This document shows positions 59,011 through 64,000 of a stretch of DNA of 64,000 bases, one piece after another. The position numbers and the translations under genes were made by a program. Each line of letters starts with the position of its first letter. The first letter of the stretch is position 1. Location of the stretch: assembly GCF_002214545.1 (NCBI RefSeq), contig NZ_CP015105.1, forward strand, positions 930,001-994,000, in the 5' to 3' direction. This DNA comes from Thermococcus thioreducens (lineage in GTDB: Archaea; Methanobacteriota_B; Thermococci; Thermococcales; Thermococcaceae). Under the pieces are notes generated by a model. That model did not search any database and was not told the origin of the DNA. It saw only the letters and a program-made list of their open reading frames with translations.

Positions 59011-59306
59011 GAGGAGTTTTCTTCTTTTCCATTTCCGTTGCTCTTGATGTGGGGCTTGCCGATGGCTATTGTGAACCCCTTGAAGCTGTCGTCCTTCCTG
59101 TTGAACTCTATCGCCAGCGGAAGGCCGTTGTCCTCGTTGAAGACTATGCGCACTATCCTCGCCCGCGAATGGTCGTTCAGATAGTCCTCTTTGAGGCCCT
59201 CGTAGTTATCGAGCACCTCATCTATGCTTTCACTGTGCATGTCGTAGATTTCCCGGGCGTAAACGCTGTGGTTCCGGATTTCTTCGACCTTCTTATCCTT
59301 ATTCAA
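58989..59306 (-). CDS. Hypothetical small acidic protein
   Basis: A 105-residue hydrophilic protein: MNKDKKVEEIRNHSVYAREI, RIVRIVFNEDNGLPLAIEFN, KGFTIAIGKPHIKSNGNGKE. Its 3' end overlaps the convergent protease-like gene by 22 bases. No family recognised. It follows the phosphoribosyltransferase gene after 18 bases, so may be cotranscribed. Confidence 0.62.
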   Translation of the reverse strand: MNKDKKVEEIRNHSVYAREIYDMHSESIDEVLDNYEGLKEDYLNDHSRARIVRIVFNEDNGLPLAIEFNRKDDSFKGFTIAIGKPHIKSNGNGKEENSSHGDASG

Positions 59307-59324
59307 ACTACCACTTCCAGGGCT

Positions 59325-59975
59325 TCATGGGGCTTTGCGCCAGGCTCCCTCCCGGAACTTAAAAAGCTTTCTTCTTTCGGCCATGCGGAGGGCTTCCTCA
59401 AGCTTGCCTTTCGGAACCTCAATGTTATGGAGCTCTTTGAACAGCCCGATGATTTCATCGGTGGTTAAAGCGTCTCTCTCCTCAAAGAGGTTGCCGACGA
59501 GGTTTATCATGTCCTCGACGAAGTTCCATGGGAAGACTATCCAGGCCCAGTCGATTTCCTCGCCGTAGTAGTCCGGCTTAAAGCGTGAGCCCTTTATGGT
59601 GAGGAGCGTTGCAACTTTTATCTCTGCCGGCTTCTGTTCCTCGACGTAGTTCTTTGCGAGCGTTAGGCTCTCACCGGTGTCGCTGATATCGTCCACTATG
59701 AGGACTTTCTTCCCGCCCAGATTGTAGTTACTGCCGTACTTGAGCTTGGCCTTTCCGTCCGGGGTGGCGGTAACACCCCAGTGCTCGACCTTGAGGCTGA
59801 CGAGGTCCTTGACACCGAGGTAGTCGCAGTAGAGTCTTGCCGCAACCCAGCCTCCTCTGGCGAGGCCGACTATAACGTCGGGCCTCCAGCCGTCCTCCAG
59901 AACCTTCCAGGCACCTTCCTTTGCCCACCTTTCTATGTCCTCCCAAGAAGCGAGATAAGCCGGAAACTTCTTCAT
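59325..59975 (-). CDS. Purine phosphoribosyltransferase
   Basis: A 216-residue type I PRTase. The PRPP loop is KVLIVDDISDTGESLTLAKN; VIVGLARGGWVAARLYCDYL and EEIDWAWIVFPWNFVEDM lie around it. It resembles archaeal xanthine/guanine-type PRTases (Gpt group). It salvages purine bases into nucleotides; this fits with the nucleoside importer nearby, but the two are not in one operon. Start ATG is clear. Confidence 0.87.
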   Translation of the reverse strand: MKKFPAYLASWEDIERWAKEGAWKVLEDGWRPDVIVGLARGGWVAARLYCDYLGVKDLVSLKVEHWGVTATPDGKAKLKYGSNYNLGGKKVLIVDDISDTGESLTLAKNYVEEQKPAEIKVATLLTIKGSRFKPDYYGEEIDWAWIVFPWNFVEDMINLVGNLFEERDALTTDEIIGLFKELHNIEVPKGKLEEALRMAERRKLFKFREGAWRKAP

Positions 59976-60065
59976 TGGATTTCCCTTAACGGAGCAAGGG
60001 GAAGGTTATATTTAAGCGTTACGCTCGGAGCTTTGACGTGAAAGTGGCAAAAGAAGGGGATGGAA

Positions 60066-63000
60066 TCAAAGCTTTGATAGGTGCTCGATCACGGAGTCAA
60101 TGTAGTTCTGATCCTTTCCGAGGCTTTCAAGGACGAGTCTTGTTTCCTCGATTGTTAGGCCGTAGAGCTTGAAAACTAAGGCGTCAAGGTAGGCCTCGTT
60201 CTCCCTCACGATACCGAGGAAGGAGGTAAGGTGTTTGGCGTTGGCCTTTTCTTTCACGATGGCCGTTATTCTCTCAGTCTCGGTCGGGCTTCCGTCTATC
60301 GTCGGGACGGTCGTCTTGCTCAGGACATCACTGAGAGTTCTTACCTTCCTCCTCGACTCTAACAGCGACAGTATAGAGAAATAGACGTGCTCAAGGAGCT
60401 CCTCCTTCCCTTCGAGTTCGAGGACGGGCGTGAGTATGTCCCCTTCCCTTCCGAGGAGTTTTAAAACTCCATCCTTCAGCTCAAGCTCAAAGCCATCGTA
60501 TTCGGTTCCCTCGTCAGATATTATCCCGACGTCGGTGAAGAAGAGCCTCTCCTGAGGAAGCCTGCCGACTCCCTTCTCCCACGTTTCGATGAGCTTTCTC
60601 AGGGTTAGCTTTTTGTTCCCGAGCTTTTCGCTCCATTCCTCCCAGAGGGACCTGACGAGGTGGTGCTTTTTGAGGAGGTCTATGATTTCTTCCACTGTGT
60701 CCTCTATCTCCTCAACTAGGGCTTTTTCTTCGTCGGTAGAGGGGAGTTTGATTGGGAGGGTTCTAATGGCATTTTTATCATATGAATAAAATCCGCCCTC
60801 AAATTCGGAAGCAATTTGTTTGACCCGCCAATCTGCAATTGAACTATTTAAGGATGCTACTAAAAATTTAACAGATACTTGGTCCCTCCATTTTTCTTTT
60901 GTTATAATTCCATAGCCTCCCCCGGCACCGCATGTTAAGTAGAACTTACCACTGTTATCAATCGCAAATGTGGAACGATTAGCTAAGGTCTTTCCTACAG
61001 CCTTTGGAAGTTCAAATTTATCGTGATTTTTTTCGTAGATATACCCGTACCAATAGGGATTATTCCTCATCTTACCTCTTTCCCGGTTCTCTAAGATTTT
61101 TCGGTTTTCTAAGAGATACTGCCATGTTTTTGGATATTTTGTCCTTAACTCGTTTTCATCGATGATTTTAGACTTCCTTCTACCATTTTCTTGGACTATT
61201 CTGTATGGGAAGAGAAGCAAGTTTTTGTATTCCAAAATTGTCCATCTTTTAGTGTCTCTGTTCTTTAACAAGGGCTTTAAAAGATTTTTTTCAAGCAAAT
61301 GCTCTCTATTTGTGGCCTTCGAATATACCAGATAATAATCTCCTCTCTCCTCCCTTAATTCAAGGATATAAACTTGATCTGCGCTTGTCTGCACTCCAAC
61401 GAAAATATCGGCAACCTCCTCTAGCCTCACACTCCCCTCATGAACCTTCTTCACGATCTTCCTTTCTTTCTCCGTCAGGAAGACCCAGGGCTTTTCCGAG
61501 AGCTCTTCCTCAGGAACTTCAATGACGTTCAGTCTCTGCTCGTTCCACTTCTCTGGTTCCCTAACTGCCCTCAACTGTTCGATGCTCTCCTTGAGCTCCT
61601 CCACCTTAGCGTAGGTGAGCCTCTCGTTTTTCGCCTTTCTGAGAACCAGTATCATCGTGTAGGTCGTTGCACCCTTGAACACCTGCCCGTCGCCGAAGTC
61701 GATGATTAGCCTGACGGCCTTTTCCTTCGCGAGTATCCCCCTCATCTTTTCCCCGTAGTCGGCCTTCATCCACTTCTTGGTGACGATGAAGCCGAGCTCG
61801 CCGTTATCTCTCAGGAGTGAATAGCCGCGCTCGATGAACGGAATGGCCAAATCATAGTTCTTGTGTGAGCTCTCGTAGAACCGGTTAAGGAACTCCACAT
61901 ACTCCGGGCTCTCCTTCTTGAGATTCTGTATCCTCACGTACGGCGGGTTGCCGACTATGAAGTCAAAGCCTCCCCGGACCGAGCCATCTTTACCGAAAAA
62001 GGCCATGAAGAAGTCCAGCGGGTGATGGATAAAGCGGTTGTTGAGCTTCTCCGCTTTCTCTCCAAGTTTTTCTTTCAAAAGCTCACGGTATTTTTCGTCG
62101 AGCCCTTCCCTAAGGGAGTCTTTTATCTCTCGTATCTCTTCGAGGACTTCTAAGTTTTCTGGGTTCTCTATAAACTCCTCCCACAGCTCAAGGAGTCTCT
62201 TAACTTCCTCTCTTCCTTCAAGGGTTTCTGGCTCGGAGAAACCCATGAGCGAGTCGCCGCTTACCAGGTTGAGGCTCAGGTTTGGCAGGACGTGTTCGTT
62301 CTCTCCCAGGTTATCCCAGCGGAAGGCCTTGGGGTTGAGCTTTATCAGTTCCCTCCAGAGGTTCATCTTCGCGACTTCAACCGCGTTCTCGTCCAGATCG
62401 ACGGCAAAGACGTGCCTGAGAACCATCTGGGACATAAGGATTCTTTCGTCACCCGGGAAGAGCTTTCTCATCCTTGCGATGCCCTCAATGAGGTTTTTCT
62501 TCCCTACCAGCGCCGAGAAATCCCTCACTTTTTTGCCCATGAGCTGGTCTTCCTTCTTCCTGAGTTCTTCAATAACGGCTGAATAAACGCCCCACAGAGC
62601 CCTGAGAACCTTGATCAGGAACGAGCCGGAGCCGGAAGCGAGATCAGCCACCCTGATATCAAAAAGCTCCCTGCTGAGCTTTTCTGCGGTTTCAAAGTCG
62701 TTGTCTCTTATCGCTCTAGTTATGGCATCTCTGAGTTCTTCCAAGCGTTTTCCAAGGGTTTCCTCGACTATGAACTGGGTAACATATTTTGGCGTGTAGT
62801 AGATGCCCTTCTCCTTTCTTTTCTCGGCAAGGTATGTCTCGTATGCCTTTCCAAGAATGTCCTCGTCTATTTGGCTGTAGTCGTACTGGGTTATGCCCAT
62901 TTTGAGCCCTGTTTCCTGCCAGGGCGTGAAGCCGAGAACCGTGGCGAGAGCGCTGTAAAAGCGCGCCCAATTCTCAGGTTCGTCCTTAACTTTCTCTAAG

Positions 63001-63914
63001 AGACTGTCAGAGAACAGCTCCGTGTCATAGAGCGGGTAGAAGAAGTCGTTTATCTCCTCAAGGAACTTCCTTATGAAGGATTTGTAATACCTCCCCGCAA
63101 CCTTGGGTTTTTCCTTGTGCCTCTCCGCTAATTGGATTCTATCGTAAAAGGTCGTCCACTTCTTGTAGAGCCAGTTGAAGTCTATAACGCCGTAATCGTC
63201 GAGGGTCTGGATGAAGATGAACTTGTTGATGAGGTGGAGGATGAGGTGCATCTTCTCCCTTTCGTCGGCATTAAACTCAACTCCATCAAGGATTTTTATC
63301 CACTCGCGCAGGCTTTCAAAAAACCTGTCATCGAGTTCGCCCTTCTTTATGCCGTGCTCCTTTCTCTCAAGAAGCTCGTAGAGGCTTCCATATCCCTCAA
63401 GGTCGTCCGCAAGGTCGGAAAACGTCGCGTGGTAGAAGGGCTTAAACTCCCTGATGATGGTCTTGGAGCTGAAGAAGTACCAGTCATAAAGGTTCGTCAG
63501 GACTACAAACCTCGCCTGCTCGGAAAAGACGTACCTCTTTATCTGTTCCTCGTGCTCCCTCCAGTCCAGTTCGTTTCTCATGAGCTTGTTCCTCCTCAGC
63601 TCGAAGAGGCGCTTGAACTCGACGATGATTTTCCTCCCAAGGGAGTCCTTGAGTATTAGATCAACGTAGCCAGAACCAATGTTCACTTCGGGAGAACCTC
63701 TAACTCCGAGGAGCTTCATTATAGGTGAGTCTTTATAGAAGAACTTCTGCCTGAGGCTTTCTTCAGGCTTAGCCCTCTCGACGATGGCCTCTAGATACTC
63801 TCTCACGTCTTCACTATTTAGTCCAGACTTTATTTCTTCAAGCCCGGAAAGGGGGATTCTGTCCCTGAGAACGAGTTCCTCAAGGTCAGCACGAAGAGCC
63901 TTGATGTCATCCAT
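60066..63914 (-). CDS. Type IIG restriction-modification enzyme (single polypeptide)
   Basis: A 1282-residue fusion of endonuclease, N6-adenine methyltransferase and target recognition. N-terminal PD-(D/E)xK residues: D85 in SGYVDLILKD and E99/K101 in IIVEFKR. Methyltransferase motif I is VADLASGSGSFLIK, motif IV is FIVGNPPYVRIQN. A TRD-like part follows with VADIFVGVQTSADQVYILEL, and a helical C-terminus. One protein both cuts and methylates. ATG at 63914 has AGAGGTGA before it. Related to Eco57I/MmeI and BREX PglX enzymes; Type IIG is preferred, since no BREX genes are near and a nuclease domain is present. Confidence 0.88.
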   Translation of the reverse strand: MDDIKALRADLEELVLRDRIPLSGLEEIKSGLNSEDVREYLEAIVERAKPEESLRQKFFYKDSPIMKLLGVRGSPEVNIGSGYVDLILKDSLGRKIIVEFKRLFELRRNKLMRNELDWREHEEQIKRYVFSEQARFVVLTNLYDWYFFSSKTIIREFKPFYHATFSDLADDLEGYGSLYELLERKEHGIKKGELDDRFFESLREWIKILDGVEFNADEREKMHLILHLINKFIFIQTLDDYGVIDFNWLYKKWTTFYDRIQLAERHKEKPKVAGRYYKSFIRKFLEEINDFFYPLYDTELFSDSLLEKVKDEPENWARFYSALATVLGFTPWQETGLKMGITQYDYSQIDEDILGKAYETYLAEKRKEKGIYYTPKYVTQFIVEETLGKRLEELRDAITRAIRDNDFETAEKLSRELFDIRVADLASGSGSFLIKVLRALWGVYSAVIEELRKKEDQLMGKKVRDFSALVGKKNLIEGIARMRKLFPGDERILMSQMVLRHVFAVDLDENAVEVAKMNLWRELIKLNPKAFRWDNLGENEHVLPNLSLNLVSGDSLMGFSEPETLEGREEVKRLLELWEEFIENPENLEVLEEIREIKDSLREGLDEKYRELLKEKLGEKAEKLNNRFIHHPLDFFMAFFGKDGSVRGGFDFIVGNPPYVRIQNLKKESPEYVEFLNRFYESSHKNYDLAIPFIERGYSLLRDNGELGFIVTKKWMKADYGEKMRGILAKEKAVRLIIDFGDGQVFKGATTYTMILVLRKAKNERLTYAKVEELKESIEQLRAVREPEKWNEQRLNVIEVPEEELSEKPWVFLTEKERKIVKKVHEGSVRLEEVADIFVGVQTSADQVYILELREERGDYYLVYSKATNREHLLEKNLLKPLLKNRDTKRWTILEYKNLLLFPYRIVQENGRRKSKIIDENELRTKYPKTWQYLLENRKILENRERGKMRNNPYWYGYIYEKNHDKFELPKAVGKTLANRSTFAIDNSGKFYLTCGAGGGYGIITKEKWRDQVSVKFLVASLNSSIADWRVKQIASEFEGGFYSYDKNAIRTLPIKLPSTDEEKALVEEIEDTVEEIIDLLKKHHLVRSLWEEWSEKLGNKKLTLRKLIETWEKGVGRLPQERLFFTDVGIISDEGTEYDGFELELKDGVLKLLGREGDILTPVLELEGKEELLEHVYFSILSLLESRRKVRTLSDVLSKTTVPTIDGSPTETERITAIVKEKANAKHLTSFLGIVRENEAYLDALVFKLYGLTIEETRLVLESLGKDQNYIDSVIEHLSKL

Positions 63915-64000
63915 GATTCTCACCTCTACCAACTGCACTGCAGAAAATTATAAAGATTCCGGGATACAAAATGGGGAAAGGGATATAAACTCCCTGCTAA
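63915..64000 (-). promoter_or_regulatory. Likely promoter region of the Type IIG gene
   Basis: The last 86 bases hold T/A-rich stretches on the minus strand, with TTTATATCC near 63981-63990 and CTTTATAATTTTC at 63943-63956. The latter gives a transcription start near 63922, close to the ATG. Nothing else is seen. Confidence 0.45.

Noticed and set aside
60066-63914. BREX PglX methyltransferase
   Set aside because: An N-terminal D-ExK nuclease segment is present and no BREX core genes are seen nearby, so Type IIG is favoured, though the right neighbour is outside the window.

Overview
The window comes from a hyperthermophilic euryarchaeon of the order Thermococcales, most likely Thermococcus. 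The evidence is a sulfhydrogenase I operon with a SurR-type control site, two ferredoxin-linked 2-oxoacid oxidoreductase sets side by side, archaeal-type AdoMet synthetase, CTP-dependent riboflavin kinase, a RaSEA-like radical SAM protein, TnpB-only insertion elements, GGTGA-type ribosome binding sites and archaeal TATA boxes. No rRNA, tRNA or CRISPR array was seen.

Layout. 0-1.4 kb: start of the hydrogenase operon (hydB, hydG) on the minus strand, with a control region at 1.45-1.49 kb. 1.6-7.9 kb: minus-strand genes for a 58-residue membrane peptide, a DUF2226-like protein, a two-module metal-chelate binding lipoprotein, an anchored surface protein, an HTH-CBS regulator and an EamA transporter; a double-hairpin H/ACA guide RNA lies at 6.9 kb. 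8.0-9.6 kb: a C/D guide RNA touched by a TnpB-only element. 9.6-15.5 kb: a large DUF2226 protein, a TrkA-N/DHH fusion, and a packed minus-strand group with translin, endonuclease V and riboflavin kinase. 15.6 kb: a second H/ACA RNA. 15.9-26.6 kb: AdoMet synthetase, AK6-type kinase, M48 protease, phosphoesterase, aminotransferase, carbamoyltransferase, ProRS, 2-hydroxyacid dehydrogenase and M42 aminopeptidase. 26.6-29.3 kb: a VapBC pair and two TauE/SafE exporters around an opposed membrane gene. 29.3-34.1 kb: a tandemly duplicated cassette, each copy coding a secreted helical protein and a membrane-anchored winged-HTH protein, with a related inverted-repeat motif before each unit. 34.3-40.1 kb: MetRS, RelBE-like and VapBC-like pairs around a PTPS/QueD gene, then a second TnpB element. 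40.1-46.6 kb: korDABC, a DUF4258/DUF2283 pair and korABC in one translationally coupled run. 46.7-51.2 kb: RaSEA-like protein, SurE, a frameshifted membrane gene, FtsY, and a C/D guide RNA whose two guides match conserved 23S rRNA sequences. 51.3-56.1 kb: a BMP-type nucleoside ABC importer. 56.1-64 kb: a ZnuA-like protein, a DUF4932-like metalloprotease candidate, a phosphoribosyltransferase and a one-gene Type IIG restriction-modification enzyme.

The most notable material is non-coding: four guide RNA genes that fall between protein genes. Next are the duplicated surface-protein/membrane-regulator cassette with its shared upstream motif, and the toxin-antitoxin-like pair built into the 2-oxoacid oxidoreductase operon. 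All functions are read from sequence patterns and remembered family features; no database search was possible.
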